DNA of 64,000 nt from Entomohabitans teleogrylli (lineage in GTDB: Bacteria > Pseudomonadota > Gammaproteobacteria > Enterobacterales > Enterobacteriaceae), in contig NZ_LLXO01000024.1 of the NCBI RefSeq assembly GCF_001484765.1, positions 1 through 64,000 of the forward strand, written 5' to 3'. Both the position numbers and the translations under genes were made by a program. This document shows positions 1 through 10,319 of the stretch, piece after piece (positions within the stretch are counted from its first letter, which is position 1; every line of letters starts with the position of its first letter). The notes beneath the pieces were generated by a model. The model ran no database searches, was not told the DNA's origin, and worked only from the letters and a program-made list of their open reading frames with translations.

Positions 1-18
1 CGCGTTGTGACCGGGTCA

Positions 19-95
19 GTGGAGGCGCATTATAGGGCCTTATCCGAAGCTGACAAGCCCTGATTTGCAATTTTCAAATCAACCGACGCTTTTTT
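19..95 (-). promoter_or_regulatory. rRNA operon P1-type promoter firing out of the left edge
   Basis: On the minus strand there is TTGTCA (51-56), a 16-base spacer and TATAAT (29-34), followed by a GC-rich discriminator GCGCCTCC, with an AT-rich stretch upstream (about 57-85) that could be an UP element. This is the layout of E. coli rrnB P1, including the CACTGAC start region. It overlaps the last bases of murI; in E. coli murI is directly followed by rrnB. An rRNA operon beyond base 1 is inferred, not seen. Confidence 0.85.
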
Positions 96-960
96 GCTCA
101 GCAGCGCCATCCAGCGTCAGTTTTTCGAGCGTTTTAAACCCATAACGCTGCAAAACGGGCGATAGCTGAGCCGTCTGAGGGGTAAACGCTATACAAAAAG
201 CGAGGTTATCTTCGCTGGATTTAGCATCCGGCGCTTCGTGCTCCAGCAGCCAGGCGGTACGACGCGCAATTGCCGCACCGGAATCCACCAGCCGGGTACC
301 TTCCGGCAGTACACTCAGGAGCTCTTCCTGAAGCAGCGGGAAATGAGTACAGCCTAATACCACCGTATCTGGTGGCTCCGGCATACGCAGCCACGGGCGC
401 AAAATTCGCCGTAGCTCATCCAGGCTCACCGCTTCGCCATGCAGCTTGGCTTCCGCCAGTTCCACCAGTTCCGAAGAGCCCAGCATCTCAATACGGCATT
501 CGGTTGCGAAGCGATCAATTAATTCGCGGGTATAAGGGCGACGAACCGTACCTTTTGTCGCCAGTAACCCGACAATGCCGTTCGCCGTCAGCCGGGCGGC
601 AGGTTTAATCGCCGGCACCACGCCAACGACAGGGAATTCAAATTTCTCACGCAGGGCGGGAAGTGAAACGGTGCTGGCCGTATTACAGGCGATCACCGCC
701 AGCGCCAGCGGATAGCGCGCCTGTACCGCGGTGACGATAGCTACAACGCGTTCGACAATAAACGCTTCGCTTTTTTCGCCGTACGGAAACGCCACATTAT
801 CAAACGCATAGATATAGTGCAGATCCGGCAGCAAATGCCGGACCTCATCATAAACGGACAACCCACCAACCCCGGAATCAAATACCAGGACAGTGGGGCG
901 AGCCTCAGAAGGTGTAGCTGCCAGACAAGGTGTATTCCCGTCCTGCAGTTTGGTAGCCAT
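79..960 (-). CDS. murI: glutamate racemase MurI
   Basis: Cytoplasmic, cofactor-independent racemase that converts L-glutamate to D-glutamate for peptidoglycan precursors. The core begins with the [11 protein letters not shown] motif (about residues 25-35). The two catalytic cysteines lie in ACNTAS (residues 93-98) and LGCTHFPLL. Length 293, slightly longer than the 285 of E. coli because of an extended C terminus ([10 protein letters not shown]). The start lies inside the end of btuB, overlapping it by 56 bases. I kept it because the N-terminal [19 protein letters not shown] matches the E. coli protein, which has the same overlapping arrangement. Translation is therefore probably coupled to btuB. 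Confidence 0.97.
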   Translation of the reverse strand: MATKLQDGNTPCLAATPSEARPTVLVFDSGVGGLSVYDEVRHLLPDLHYIYAFDNVAFPYGEKSEAFIVERVVAIVTAVQARYPLALAVIACNTASTVSLPALREKFEFPVVGVVPAIKPAARLTANGIVGLLATKGTVRRPYTRELIDRFATECRIEMLGSSELVELAEAKLHGEAVSLDELRRILRPWLRMPEPPDTVVLGCTHFPLLQEELLSVLPEGTRLVDSGAAIARRTAWLLEHEAPDAKSSEDNLAFCIAFTPQTAQLSPVLQRYGFKTLEKLTLDGAAEQKSVG

Positions 961-2758
961 AAACGGTCTCGTAGTCTTTATCGAACAGGTTAGCTATTTT
1001 ACCACGAACCGTCAGGTGAGAGGTGACCGGATATGACACGGCAACATCCCACAAACTGACTCCGCCCAATTTTACGCGCCAGGAGGCAAAGGTATTCGGA
1101 TCGTAGGCGGTATCATAGCGTGTCCCCAGATACCGGTAGGCCAGATTCCAGTCAAGATCCCATACCTGCCAGTCCAGTTGATATTTCACCTGCTGCTTAG
1201 AGCGGCGGTTGAGTATCTGATTGGTTTTCGCATTGCGAGGATTGACATAATCATACGAGATCTGGTGGCTCAAAATGCCAGTATCAAACTGTGCCGTCGC
1301 CTCAATCCCTTCGATACGCGCCTTGCTGACATTGTAATAGCGGAAAGTGCGCGGATCGCTGTCAATAAGCTGGCTAATGTCATTACGGTAAGCGGAAACA
1401 TGCCAGTTAACCGGCCCGCTTAACCCTTCCACGCCCCCTTCCCACTGTTTACTCTCCTCCGGTTTTAGGGAGGGATTACCATAAGTCGCGCTATGGATCT
1501 GGCTCATGGTTGGCGCTTTATAGGCGGTGCCATAAGATCCCACCAGACGATAACCATCAATAAATTCCCACCCGGCGCTGGTCTGCCAGGTGTTATGGCG
1601 GCCAAAGTTCGAATTATCATCGCTGCGCGCGGCGGCTTCGAGGGTGACGCGATTAAACTGCTGCATCGCAGAAAGGAATACGCCGGTATTGCGCTGCTCA
1701 TAGCCTTCCGTCAGGTAACCGGTACCTGGCTGCGTGGTCTGCTTTTGCCAGTCTAACCCAGCGCCAATATTTCCATGCCCGACAGTGAAGGTATTCAGCC
1801 ACTGAGTGGTGTACTGTTTAACATCATCCATCGTGGCGGAATCAGCATAACGTCCTTTACGCGGGTCGTAATTGATATCCTTACTACGGCCATAGCCCGC
1901 AACCAGATGCGACTGATAAAACCCCTGGCTGAAGCGTAATCCCGTATCCCAGTTCTGGCTGTAAACCTGGCGGGTATCCGGCCGACCAATCACATTAAAG
2001 CCCTGGTAACTATCGTAGCCGTCATAGCCAGTACGGTTATCATAGCCAAACCCACGGAAAAAGCCGCTCAGGTTATCAGTGATCTGCTGTTCCACAGCGC
2101 CATACAGCGATTTGCTCATAAAGCCATCGCGGTCGGGCTGACGGGGTACATCCTGAGCTGCGATATCGAAGCCTCTGGTATAGGTGTAATTACCCGCAAG
2201 CGTGACTTTGGTGCCACTGAACTGTTGCTGAACCGAGCCTTCATAATTTTGGTAACCATTGCTCCCGAAACCCGCGGTAATTTCCGCTCCGGGCTGACTG
2301 CGACCGGTAATGATGTTCACCACGCCGCCAATAGCGTCGGAGCCATACAGAGCGGATCGCGGACCGCGGATATATTCGATGCGTTGGACCAGTGACGTGG
2401 GGATCTGGCTCAGGTCCGGCGCATTGCTGATACCAGCATTATTGAGGGGAATACCGTCGATCAGCACCAGAACGTGTCGGGACTCTGTTCCACGGATAAA
2501 CATTGATGTCGTAGCCCCAAGGCCGCCGCTTTGCGCAATATCGACGCCGGGTAATCGTGTCAGCACTTCCGCCACACTTTTCACCTGCCAACGCGCAATA
2601 TCTTCACGGGTCACGACGGAAGTCGATGCCAGAACCGTATTTATCGGTTGCTGAACGCGATTTGCCGTTACTACCAGGGTTTCCTGGCCATCCTGGGCCC
2701 AGCCGGAAAACGCCGTTACGGACAACACCGTAAACAGCGGGAGTTTCTTGTTGATCAT
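905..2758 (-). CDS. btuB: TonB-dependent vitamin B12 receptor BtuB
   Basis: Outer-membrane receptor importing cobalamins with energy from TonB. Residues 1-21 form a signal peptide ending in GWA-Q. The TonB box follows ([10 protein letters not shown]), then the plug domain with LPGVDI and [19 protein letters not shown]. The rest is a 22-strand barrel ending in a terminal Phe (SGSYTF), the usual outer-membrane assembly signal. Length 617, close to the 614 of E. coli. The gene is preceded by a cobalamin riboswitch and overlaps murI at its 3' end. The barrel loops are more diverged than the plug, as is usual for surface loops exposed to phage and colicins. Confidence 0.97.
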   Translation of the reverse strand: MINKKLPLFTVLSVTAFSGWAQDGQETLVVTANRVQQPINTVLASTSVVTREDIARWQVKSVAEVLTRLPGVDIAQSGGLGATTSMFIRGTESRHVLVLIDGIPLNNAGISNAPDLSQIPTSLVQRIEYIRGPRSALYGSDAIGGVVNIITGRSQPGAEITAGFGSNGYQNYEGSVQQQFSGTKVTLAGNYTYTRGFDIAAQDVPRQPDRDGFMSKSLYGAVEQQITDNLSGFFRGFGYDNRTGYDGYDSYQGFNVIGRPDTRQVYSQNWDTGLRFSQGFYQSHLVAGYGRSKDINYDPRKGRYADSATMDDVKQYTTQWLNTFTVGHGNIGAGLDWQKQTTQPGTGYLTEGYEQRNTGVFLSAMQQFNRVTLEAAARSDDNSNFGRHNTWQTSAGWEFIDGYRLVGSYGTAYKAPTMSQIHSATYGNPSLKPEESKQWEGGVEGLSGPVNWHVSAYRNDISQLIDSDPRTFRYYNVSKARIEGIEATAQFDTGILSHQISYDYVNPRNAKTNQILNRRSKQQVKYQLDWQVWDLDWNLAYRYLGTRYDTAYDPNTFASWRVKLGGVSLWDVAVSYPVTSHLTVRGKIANLFDKDYETVYGYQTAGREYTLSGSYTF

Positions 2759-2764
2759 TATGTA

Positions 2765-3005
2765 AGCATCCGCTTAATCAAAGGATGCCGCAGGGCCACC
2801 CGATAGCACGCGATAGATGGACCAGATGCGACGTGTCTCCGGCAGGTCTTCGGGCTCGGGGGTTTTGAAACGGACAGTGACTTCCCGCTCTGAATAAGCA
2901 GTGTCTGCATAATGCGACCATCCACCTTCCCTTACCGCTGCGCGTCAGCTCCAGATTCACACTGGATTCCCTTTTCACTCACAGGAGGCCGGAAACGCCA
3001 TGCTA
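2765..3005 (-). promoter_or_regulatory. cobalamin riboswitch of btuB
   Basis: The minus strand between trmA and btuB carries the two hallmark blocks of the cobalamin riboswitch: GCTGACGCGCAGCGGTAAGG (about 2930-2950), and the B12 box GAGCCCGAAGACCTGCC (2841-2857). The box lies about 85-100 bases before the btuB start, so adenosylcobalamin binding can mask the ribosome binding site as in E. coli btuB. The outer limits are approximate. Confidence 0.93.
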
Positions 3006-3124
3006 CCTTTGGTTACCAATAGAAGTCCAGACTGCTATGTGACGTTATTCACACGTTGAAGCTGGACATCATGGCGCTATTCCCTACAATCCCCGCGTAA
3101 TGTGCCACCATCCAGGAACGAGTC

Positions 3125-4225
3125 ATGACTCCCGAACATCTCCCGACTGAACAATACGAAGCGCAGCTGGCTGAAAAAGTGGTGCGTCTGCAAAGTATGA
3201 TGACGCCTTTTAGCGCGCCAGTACCGGAGGTGTTTCGTTCCCCGGTCAGCCACTACCGAATGCGCGCTGAATTTCGAATCTGGCATGACGGCGACGATCT
3301 GTACCATATTATTTTCGATCAGCAGACCAAAAGCCGTATCCGGGTAGACAGCTTCCCGGCCGCCAGCGATCTGATCAATGCCCTGATGCCGGCTATTCTC
3401 AACGGCGTTCGCGGCAACCGCGCGCTGCGCCAAAAGCTCTTTCAAATTGACTACCTGACCACCATGAGTAATCAGGCAGTGGTATCGCTGCTCTACCACC
3501 GCAAACTGGACGATGAGTGGCGCGAACAGGCGGCGACCCTGCGGGATGCGCTGCGCGATCGGGGCTTCAATATTCACCTGATTGGCCGGGCAACCAAAAC
3601 CAAAATAGAACTCGATCGGGACTATATCGACGAGCGCCTGCCGGTCGCGGGAAAAGAGATGATCTATCGCCAGGTGGAGAACAGCTTTACCCAGCCCAAT
3701 GCGGCAATGAACATCCGGATGCTCGAGTGGGCGCAGGATGTCACCCAAGAGTCAACCGGCGATCTGCTGGAACTGTACTGCGGAAACGGCAACTTCTCCC
3801 TGGCGCTGGCCGGCAATTTTAACCGGGTACTGGCTACCGAAATCGCCAAACCGTCCGTGGCGGCGGCCCAGTATAATATCGCCGCTAACCATATTGATAA
3901 CGTGCAAATCATTCGCATGTCGGCCGAAGAGTTTACCCAGGCGATGAACGGCGTACGGGAATTTCACCGTCTCAGGGGGATTGATCTGAAAGGCTACCAG
4001 TGCGAAACGATTTTTGTCGATCCGCCGCGCAGTGGACTGGATGACGATACGCTGCGGATGGTTCAGACGTACCCGCGCATTCTGTACATTTCCTGCAATC
4101 CGCAGACCCTGTGCGAAAATCTGCAAACCCTGGCGCAGACACATCGGGTGGAGCGCCTGGCGTTGTTCGACCAGTTCCCCTATACCCACCATATGGAGTG
4201 CGGCGTACTGCTGACCCGCCGCTAA
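3125..4225 (+). CDS. trmA: tRNA (uracil-5-)-methyltransferase TrmA
   Basis: S-adenosylmethionine-dependent enzyme that makes m5U54 in the T-loop of tRNAs. Length 366, same as E. coli. Residues 1-200 form the RNA-binding part. The SAM site includes [15 protein letters not shown] (about 215-229), the catalytic region [11 protein letters not shown] follows, and the nucleophilic cysteine lies in YISCNPQTL (about residue 324). Transcribed divergently from btuB; the B12 riboswitch leader lies just upstream on the other strand. The gene ends 34 bases before yijD, with a shared hairpin between them. Confidence 0.97.
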   Translation: MTPEHLPTEQYEAQLAEKVVRLQSMMTPFSAPVPEVFRSPVSHYRMRAEFRIWHDGDDLYHIIFDQQTKSRIRVDSFPAASDLINALMPAILNGVRGNRALRQKLFQIDYLTTMSNQAVVSLLYHRKLDDEWREQAATLRDALRDRGFNIHLIGRATKTKIELDRDYIDERLPVAGKEMIYRQVENSFTQPNAAMNIRMLEWAQDVTQESTGDLLELYCGNGNFSLALAGNFNRVLATEIAKPSVAAAQYNIAANHIDNVQIIRMSAEEFTQAMNGVREFHRLRGIDLKGYQCETIFVDPPRSGLDDDTLRMVQTYPRILYISCNPQTLCENLQTLAQTHRVERLALFDQFPYTHHMECGVLLTRR

Positions 4226-4232
4226 CAACGCA

Positions 4233-4255
4233 TCAGGGCGCCGATAGCGCCCTGA
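4233..4255. terminator. bidirectional hairpin between trmA and yijD
   Basis: Perfect 9-base stem TCAGGGCGC (4233-4241) with its complement at 4247-4255 and a 5-base loop. It lies between the two convergent genes, so it can end both transcripts, though only a short T-rich stretch follows. Confidence 0.7.
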
Positions 4256-4259
4256 CAGT

Positions 4260-4628
4260 TTATTCCGCCGCTTCGACCCCGGCTGCCTTTCGGGCGCGGA
4301 GCTTAACGCCAATCCAGAGCACCAGAATGACCGACAGCACGGACGGCAGGAAATTCGAGCCGATTTCCGGATATTCGGCCCGCACCACGGCGCTGTACAG
4401 CACGACGCCCAGCACAAAGCAGGCAGCGGCAATCGCCGGTAACCCCAGCGGCATGGTACGGTTCTGGTAACGCTGATGCAGGCAATACACCGCCAGCACC
4501 AGCGCGATAATAGGGAAGACAGAAAAAGAGACCATGGAACTGAATAGCGCAGAAAAAGAGGCATTCACCGACAACCCGGCAACAAATGCCAGTAGCAGGG
4601 TACCTCGCTCCTGAATCGTTTGTTTCAT
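4260..4628 (-). CDS. yijD: inner-membrane protein YijD
   Basis: Small integral membrane protein, DUF1422 family, of unknown function. Four hydrophobic segments are visible: about 10-30, 33-48, 60-80 and 90-107. Two ATGs stand in tandem (4631 and 4628); I use the second because MKQ- matches the E. coli protein and its distance to the AAGGAT ribosome binding site is better (8 bases). It lies 13 bases after fabR and is almost certainly in the same operon. The pairing with the unsaturated-fatty-acid repressor is conserved in enterobacteria, which hints at a membrane-linked role, but none is shown by the sequence. Confidence 0.9.
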   Translation of the reverse strand: MKQTIQERGTLLLAFVAGLSVNASFSALFSSMVSFSVFPIIALVLAVYCLHQRYQNRTMPLGLPAIAAACFVLGVVLYSAVVRAEYPEIGSNFLPSVLSVILVLWIGVKLRARKAAGVEAAE

Positions 4629-4641
4629 CATTAGTTATCCT

Positions 4642-5283
4642 TCACTTCTCGGGTATATGTGACATCGCCATTTTTTCCTGCTCACGGCGATACCAGTAAT
4701 AAGCTCCTTTGGAGATCATCCGGAGCTGTAAAACTAACCGCTCTTCTAACAGGCGGCGTTGTTCCGCATCAACATCCAGTGCTTCCGCGCCGGCGCTGAA
4801 AACAATTGTGACCATGGCCTCGGCCTGCGCTTCAGTGAAGCTGCGCGGCATACTATTTTCCAGTTCCAGATAGTCGGCCAGTTCGGCGATAAAGTGCTGA
4901 ATTTCACGGGCCACCGCGGCGCGGAACGCCGCAGAAGTCCCGGAGCGCTCCCGCAACAACAGCCGAAACGCATTGGGATTATTGCCGATGAACTCCATGA
5001 ACGTGGACACCGAGGTGCGAATCACACTGCCTCCGCGGGCAATACGCTGGCGGGCCTGGCGCATCAACTGGCGCAGCATCAGTCCGCTTTCGTCCACCAT
5101 GGTCAGCCCCAACTCGTCGACGTCACGGAAGTGGCGATAAAAAGAGGTTGGAGCGATACCCGCTTCCCGGGCCACTTCGCGTAAACTCAGGCTGGCAAAA
5201 CTCCGTTCAGCACTCAACTGGCTGAACGCGGCCTCCACTAATGAACGCCGGGTTCTCTCTTTTTGTTGCGCTCTAACACCCAT
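4642..5283 (-). CDS. fabR: unsaturated fatty acid biosynthesis repressor FabR
   Basis: TetR-family regulator that represses fabB and fabA according to the unsaturated/saturated acyl pool. The N-terminal HTH (residues 8-52) contains [20 protein letters not shown], nearly identical to E. coli. The C-terminal ligand domain covers residues 60-205. Two consecutive ATGs (5286, 5283) are possible; the second gives the usual MGVRAQQ start. It leads the fabR-yijD operon and is divergent from sthA; the 198-base gap must hold both promoters. Function is by family. Confidence 0.95.
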   Translation of the reverse strand: MGVRAQQKERTRRSLVEAAFSQLSAERSFASLSLREVAREAGIAPTSFYRHFRDVDELGLTMVDESGLMLRQLMRQARQRIARGGSVIRTSVSTFMEFIGNNPNAFRLLLRERSGTSAAFRAAVAREIQHFIAELADYLELENSMPRSFTEAQAEAMVTIVFSAGAEALDVDAEQRRLLEERLVLQLRMISKGAYYWYRREQEKMAMSHIPEK

Positions 5284-5481
5284 CATTTTGCCTGAATCCT
5301 TCCAACAGTAACCGGCACTATATCAGAAAATAAAGTTATCCGGTTCAGACTGGATTGTGAATGATTGTTTACAGAAGAAACCTCGCATCGTACTGCAAAA
5401 CGCACAGAGAGAATTGGGTTATTTCAGCAAAGAATGTTACTATCCTGTTGCTTTTATGTATAAGAACAGGTCAGCCTTACC

Positions 5482-6882
5482 ATGCCACATTCCTACGATT
5501 ATGACGCTATAGTGATTGGTTCTGGTCCCGGAGGCGAAGGTGCCGCCATGGGGCTGGTAAAACAGGGAGCCCGGGTAGCCGTGATTGAGCGCTACCATAA
5601 TGTCGGCGGCGGATGTACCCACTGGGGTACCATCCCTTCCAAAGCGCTCCGCCACGCCGTCAGCCGTATTATCGAGTTCAATCAGAACCCGCTCTATAGC
5701 GACCACACCCGACTTCTCCGCTCCTCTTTCGCCGACATTCTTAACCACGCCGAAAATGTCATTAACCAGCAGACCAACATGCGCCAGGGTTTCTATGAGC
5801 GTAACCACTGCGAAATTCTGCAGGGCGACGCCCATTTCCTGGACGAACATACGCTGGCGCTGGAATGCCATGATGGTACGGTAGAAACCGTCACGGCGGA
5901 GAAATTCGTTATCGCCTGCGGTTCACGCCCTTATCACCCGACGGATGTCGATTTTACTCATCCGCGCATTTATGACAGTGACTCCATTCTCAGCCTGCAT
6001 CATGAGCCCCGCCACGTCATCATTTATGGCGCAGGGGTCATCGGCTGCGAATACGCCTCTATTTTCCGCGGTATGGACGTCAAGGTTGATCTGATCAACA
6101 CCCGCGACAGGCTACTGGCGTTCCTCGATCAGGAGATGTCAGACTCCCTTTCCTACCACTTCTGGAACAGCGGCGTGGTCATTCGCCACAACGAAGAGTA
6201 TGAAAAGATTGAAGGGGTTGAGAATGGCGTTATCGTCCATCTGAAATCCGGTAAGAAGGTGAAAGCCGACTGCCTGCTGTACGCTAATGGCCGTACCGGC
6301 AACACCGACTCGCTGGCGCTGGAGAACATCGGCCTGGAGGCCGACGGACGCGGGCAGCTCAAGGTCAACAGCATGTACCAGACTGCCTTGCCGCACGTTT
6401 ACGCCGTGGGGGATGTGATCGGTTACCCGAGCCTGGCGTCCGCCGCCTACGATCAGGGACGTATTGCCGCCCAGGCGATGATCAAAGGTGAAGCCAGCGC
6501 CCACCTGATCGAAGATATTCCGACCGGTATTTATACCATTCCGGAAATCAGTTCAGTGGGCAAAACCGAGCAGCAACTTACTGCCATGAAAGTGCCTTAT
6601 GAGGTCGGCCGCGCGCAGTTTAAACACCTGGCCAGGGCGCAAATCGTCGGGATGAATGTGGGGACGCTGAAGATACTCTTTCACCGGGATACGAAAGAGA
6701 TTCTGGGGATCCACTGCTTTGGCGAGCGGGCCGCGGAGATTATTCACATCGGCCAGGCAATCATGGAACAGAAAGGTGGTGGCAACACTATTGAGTACTT
6801 CGTCAACACCACCTTCAACTACCCGACGATGGCGGAAGCCTATCGGGTAGCGGCGCTTAACGGGTTAAATCGCCTTTTTTAA
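5482..6882 (+). CDS. sthA: soluble pyridine nucleotide transhydrogenase SthA (UdhA)
   Basis: Cytoplasmic FAD flavoprotein that moves hydride between NADPH and NAD+, mostly to drain excess NADPH. It has the disulfide-reductase fold: FAD motif [12 protein letters not shown] (residues 12-23), NAD(P) motif [11 protein letters not shown] (about 183-193), and a second FAD motif YAVGDVIG. The redox CxxxxC motif of dihydrolipoamide dehydrogenases is replaced by CTHWGT, so only one cysteine remains; this is characteristic of SthA and rules out a disulfide reductase. Length 466, same as E. coli. Its last 18 bases overlap the end of the convergent oxyR. Confidence 0.97.
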   Translation: MPHSYDYDAIVIGSGPGGEGAAMGLVKQGARVAVIERYHNVGGGCTHWGTIPSKALRHAVSRIIEFNQNPLYSDHTRLLRSSFADILNHAENVINQQTNMRQGFYERNHCEILQGDAHFLDEHTLALECHDGTVETVTAEKFVIACGSRPYHPTDVDFTHPRIYDSDSILSLHHEPRHVIIYGAGVIGCEYASIFRGMDVKVDLINTRDRLLAFLDQEMSDSLSYHFWNSGVVIRHNEEYEKIEGVENGVIVHLKSGKKVKADCLLYANGRTGNTDSLALENIGLEADGRGQLKVNSMYQTALPHVYAVGDVIGYPSLASAAYDQGRIAAQAMIKGEASAHLIEDIPTGIYTIPEISSVGKTEQQLTAMKVPYEVGRAQFKHLARAQIVGMNVGTLKILFHRDTKEILGIHCFGERAAEIIHIGQAIMEQKGGGNTIEYFVNTTFNYPTMAEAYRVAALNGLNRLF

Positions 6883-7782
6883 CGGGGCATCAAAGTGGCC
6901 GTCCATTTCACTACGGATGGCCTCAGCCAGTTGCTCGTAGCGGCTGCGCAGCGGTGAACCGGGACGATACACCAGGCCAACGGTACGCCGCGGCTCCGGC
7001 TTATAGCACGGCAGATAGACAACGCCATCACGCTTACGCTCCTGAGGCACCGCCAGCGCGGGCAACAGCGTGATGCCGCTGCCGGCGGCGACCATGTTGC
7101 GCAGGGTTTCCAGACTGGTGGCCCGGAAGTGGGTGTCTTCATCAGCGCCGGCTTCGAAACAGAACCCCATCGCCTGATCGCGCAGACAGTGACCATCTTC
7201 CAGCATCAGCAGCTTTTCCCCCGCCAGATCGGACATCGGGACCCGGTCCCGATCGGCCCACGGGTGATCTTCATAGATTGCCAGCATCATCGGTTCATCA
7301 AACAGCGGCACCTCAATAAAAGCTTCGCTCTCTTTGACCAGCGCCAGAATGGCGCAGTCCAGCTTACCGCTGTCGAGCTGGGCCAGCAGTTGATGGGTCT
7401 GCGCTTCATGGAGATACATTTCCAGCTTCGGGAATGTCTGGTGCAGCATGGGAATAATATGGGGTAACAGATAGGGTCCCACGGTTGGGATCAGGCCGAT
7501 ATGCAGCGGCCCCGACATGGCTTCGCCCTGCTGGCTTGCCATCTCTTTGAGTACTTTTACTTCACGCAGCACCGTGCGCGCCTGATCTACCAGCAGCAGA
7601 CCCGCCTGAGTGAAAAGCACTTTACGACTGGTTCTTTCCAGCAGCATCACGCCCAGTTCATCTTCCAGTTTGCGAATCTGGCCGCTGAGTGTTGGCTGAC
7701 TGACATGACAGGCATCCGCAGCACGACGGAAGTGACGATGTTCAGCAAGCGCCACCAGGTATTCAAGATCACGAATATTCAT
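6865..7782 (-). CDS. oxyR: hydrogen peroxide sensor and regulator OxyR
   Basis: LysR-family activator switched on by peroxide. The N-terminal HTH is at residues 1-60 ([19 protein letters not shown]). The effector domain carries both redox cysteines in [12 protein letters not shown], nine residues apart, matching Cys199 and Cys208 of E. coli, so peroxide sensing by disulfide formation should be intact. Length 305, same as E. coli. Divergent from the oxyS sRNA; convergent and overlapping with sthA by 18 bases. The catalase gene katG, a classic target, is not in its E. coli position later in this window. Confidence 0.97.
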   Translation of the reverse strand: MNIRDLEYLVALAEHRHFRRAADACHVSQPTLSGQIRKLEDELGVMLLERTSRKVLFTQAGLLLVDQARTVLREVKVLKEMASQQGEAMSGPLHIGLIPTVGPYLLPHIIPMLHQTFPKLEMYLHEAQTHQLLAQLDSGKLDCAILALVKESEAFIEVPLFDEPMMLAIYEDHPWADRDRVPMSDLAGEKLLMLEDGHCLRDQAMGFCFEAGADEDTHFRATSLETLRNMVAAGSGITLLPALAVPQERKRDGVVYLPCYKPEPRRTVGLVYRPGSPLRSRYEQLAEAIRSEMDGHFDAPLKKAI

Positions 7783-7876
7783 TATTCATCCTCCGGCGCC
7801 ATGATAGTTCATGGCGATAGATAGAATAGCAACCAACGATTATCCCTATCAAGTCCGGATATGCATAATAGCACTC
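7783..7876. promoter_or_regulatory. oxyR-oxyS divergent control region
   Basis: About 94 bases between the oxyR start and the expected oxyS 5' end. It contains ATAG and CTAT half motifs in the stretch around 7804-7850 (for example ATTATCCCTATCAAG), as in the OxyR-bound region of E. coli. OxyR should bind here both to repress its own gene and to activate oxyS; the exact operator edges are not resolved by eye. Confidence 0.7.
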
Positions 7877-7993
7877 AACGGCGGAGGGATTTCCCAATAA
7901 CCCCTGGAAACCTTCGCTAAGAGAATCTCTCTAAACCTGACTGAATTACTAAAGCCAACGTGAACTTTTAGCGGACATTATGTCCGCTCTTTT
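7877..7993 (+). ncRNA. oxyS: OxyS small RNA
   Basis: Hfq-dependent peroxide-stress regulatory RNA. The diagnostic linker ACTAAAGCCAACGTGAACTTTT (7948-7969) is identical in core to E. coli OxyS. It is followed by the terminator hairpin GCGGACA/TGTCCGC (7971-7987) and a T-run. The 5' part (AACGGCGGAGGG...) is more diverged, and the 5' end is placed by comparison with the 109-nt E. coli RNA. Position (divergent from oxyR) is also conserved. Confidence 0.93.
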
Positions 7994-8031
7994 TTTATCT
8001 ACGGTAAACGCTCTGGCGGCGCTTTATGACG

Positions 8032-9405
8032 TTATACCAGACGCTGCTTTGCATCGGCAATCGCCCGGGCAACCTGATCCGGCGCCACGCCGCCTTTTGC
8101 CGCACGTTTTTCAAGGCAGGATTCCAGTGACAGTACCGGGTAAACATCCTCACCGATCGCGTTACTGAATTTTTGCAGACTACTCAGCGCCAGCGCTTCC
8201 AGCGCTTTACCCTGACGAATCGCCTCAACGACGGCTTCCCCAACGATGTGGTGCGCTTCGCGGAAAGGTACGCCTTTCGCCACCAGATAATCCGCCAGCT
8301 CAGTGGCATTCGCATACCCCTGTTGAGCCGCTTCCTGGCAGCGCGGACGCTTCACCTGAATACCATCCAGCACCAGGGCCGCCATATGCAGGCAGTCCAG
8401 CCAGGTATCCAGCGCATCGAACAACCCTTCTTTATCTTCCTGCATATCCTTGTTGTAGGCCAGCGGCAGACCTTTCAGGGTCATCATCATGCCGGTTAAT
8501 GCCCCCTGAACACGGCCGCATTTACCGCGAATCAGCTCCAGCGCATCGGGATTTTTCTTCTGCGGCATCAGCGAAGAACCGGATGTAACCCGGTCAGACA
8601 GCTCCACAAAGCCCGCCTCTCCGGAGTTGAAGAAGATTAGATCTTCCGCAAAGCGCGACAAGTGCACCATGCCGATAGACGCGTCCGACAGCAATTCCAG
8701 CACATGGTCGCGATCCGAAACGCTGTCCAGACTGTTGCGGGTGGCACAAGCGAATCCCAGCCAACCGGCGAGTTGCTCGCGGTCAATTTCATAGGCGGTA
8801 CCCGCCAGCGCCCCGCTGCCCAGCGGACTGACATCCAGACGCTGTAGCGTATCCTGCAGACGGCTTTCATCCCGGGCCAGCATCTCAACATAGGCCAGGC
8901 ACCAGTGGGCGAAAGTCACCGGCTGGGCGCGCTGTAGATGAGTATAGCCGGGCATCACCGCATCCTGATTATTCTCTGCGGTCTCCACCAGCGCCTGCTG
9001 TAGCTGACGGGTCGCACTCAGCAACTCGCTAATCTGCGCTTTACACCACAATTTCAGATCGGTAGCGACCTGGTCATTGCGGCTGCGCCCGGTGTGCAGT
9101 TTTTTCCCCAACTGGCCGACTTTGTCAATCAGTTTGCCTTCCACCCAGCTATGGATATCTTCCGCATCGCTTTCAAGAATCGCCTGCGGGTTAGTCCGTA
9201 CTTCTTCGAGCAGTATATTCAGCGCCTGCTCCAGTTGCTGCTGCTCTTGCGCACTGAGCACCCCAACGGTAACCAACGCTTTGGACCAGGCGACAGAACC
9301 GACAATGTCCTGCTCAGCCAGCCGATAGTCGAAGCGTAATGAATCGTTGAACTGTTTAAAACGCTGATCCGCCGCCTGAGTAAAACGCCCACCCCAAAGT
9401 GCCAT
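8032..9405 (-). CDS. argH: argininosuccinate lyase ArgH
   Basis: Last step of arginine synthesis: splits argininosuccinate into arginine and fumarate. Fumarase/aspartase superfamily; the signature [11 protein letters not shown] (about residues 277-287) and the TGRSRNDQ motif are present. I choose ATG 9405 over 9411: the GGAG ribosome binding site is 7 bases before 9405 but only 1 base before 9411, and [10 protein letters not shown] matches E. coli. This gives 457 residues, the family length. It is the last gene of argCBH, separated from argB by about 107 bases that contain a strong hairpin. Confidence 0.97.
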   Translation of the reverse strand: MALWGGRFTQAADQRFKQFNDSLRFDYRLAEQDIVGSVAWSKALVTVGVLSAQEQQQLEQALNILLEEVRTNPQAILESDAEDIHSWVEGKLIDKVGQLGKKLHTGRSRNDQVATDLKLWCKAQISELLSATRQLQQALVETAENNQDAVMPGYTHLQRAQPVTFAHWCLAYVEMLARDESRLQDTLQRLDVSPLGSGALAGTAYEIDREQLAGWLGFACATRNSLDSVSDRDHVLELLSDASIGMVHLSRFAEDLIFFNSGEAGFVELSDRVTSGSSLMPQKKNPDALELIRGKCGRVQGALTGMMMTLKGLPLAYNKDMQEDKEGLFDALDTWLDCLHMAALVLDGIQVKRPRCQEAAQQGYANATELADYLVAKGVPFREAHHIVGEAVVEAIRQGKALEALALSSLQKFSNAIGEDVYPVLSLESCLEKRAAKGGVAPDQVARAIADAKQRLV

Positions 9406-9443
9406 AGTCATGCTCCATAAAAATCAATGTAGTGATAAAAAAG

Positions 9444-9484
9444 CCCCCCGCTTCGCGCCGTGTCATTGCATACGAAGTGGGGGG
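9444..9484. repeat. long inverted repeat in the argB-argH gap
   Basis: CCCCCCGCTTCG (9444-9455) pairs with CGAAGTGGGGGG (9473-9484), a 12-base stem with one non-Watson-Crick position and a 17-base loop. On the minus strand the 3' arm is followed by a run of Ts (complement of 9437-9442), so it could act as a partial terminator or as a processing or stability element inside the argCBH transcript. Confidence 0.75.
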
Positions 9485-9512
9485 ATAACACAAGTCAGTA
9501 TTATCAGTCCTT

Positions 9513-10307
9513 TCAGGAACGCTCCGGCTCCTGAGCCAGAATCCGGGTGCCGATAGCCACACCGTTAAACAGCGAAGGTAACTGTTCCGCATGGCGCCAC
9601 GAAGCGATATCCACCGGACGTCCCAGGGTGCGGGCGGCATCCAGCGCCGCATTCACTTTGACCACCATGCCGTCGGTGATAATGCCCTGGGCGATCAATT
9701 GTTCCGCCTTCGCCGCCGTCATTTCCGCAATACGCTGGCCTTTACCATCGAGAATACCGCTCACATCGGAAAGCAAAATCAAGTCCGCCCCCAGCGTCGC
9801 CGCCAGCGCGGTCGCCGCCTGATCGGCGTTCACATTCATTAACTGCCCCTCATCGGTCACCCCGATGGAGCTCACCACCGGCAAGAAACCGCCTTCCAGC
9901 AGCATCGTTATCAACTTCGCCGATCCCGGTTTCGCCAGCCCGACGTGACCAAGCTCTTCATCCAGTTGCGTCACCTTCACGCTGTCGCCATCGCCGAGGA
10001 ACAGACCAACCGCATCAATATGGTGTTTTTTCGCCCAGGCAAGCAACGTTTTATTTGCCGTCCCCGCCAGCGCGCCGGTAATGATGTCAATCTGATCGGC
10101 GGGGGTAACGCGCAGGCCGTTTTTCTTCTGCACCGGCAGGGCAAGCTTTTTCATCAACTCATCCACTAAGCAGCCGCCGCCATGCACAATCACCAGCGGA
10201 CGCTGGTGAGACTGGCGATAATCAACCAGCGCGCCAAACAGACGCTCCAGCGCCTCTTCGCTATCGAGCAATACGCCGCCTAATTTAATAATTAACGGGT
10301 TCATCAT
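9513..10307 (-). CDS. argB: acetylglutamate kinase ArgB
   Basis: Phosphorylates N-acetylglutamate in the second step of arginine synthesis. Amino-acid kinase fold: [10 protein letters not shown] at the N terminus, [14 protein letters not shown] for substrate and phosphate binding, and [14 protein letters not shown] near the C terminus. Length 264 against 258 in E. coli; the extra residues are a short tail (QEPERS). Tandem ATG codons open the gene. It lies 12 bases after argC and is translated in the same operon. Confidence 0.97.
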   Translation of the reverse strand: MMNPLIIKLGGVLLDSEEALERLFGALVDYRQSHQRPLVIVHGGGCLVDELMKKLALPVQKKNGLRVTPADQIDIITGALAGTANKTLLAWAKKHHIDAVGLFLGDGDSVKVTQLDEELGHVGLAKPGSAKLITMLLEGGFLPVVSSIGVTDEGQLMNVNADQAATALAATLGADLILLSDVSGILDGKGQRIAEMTAAKAEQLIAQGIITDGMVVKVNAALDAARTLGRPVDIASWRHAEQLPSLFNGVAIGTRILAQEPERS

Positions 10308-10319
10308 CTCACCTGATTG

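Noticed and set aside
905-2758. BtuB as receptor partner of the Slam cargo
   Set aside because: Its plug, riboswitch and overlap with murI identify it as the ordinary vitamin B12 receptor, 13 kb away and in its normal place.
3077-3748. 223-codon open frame on the minus strand opposite trmA
   Set aside because: Antisense shadow of trmA and reaching into its promoter.
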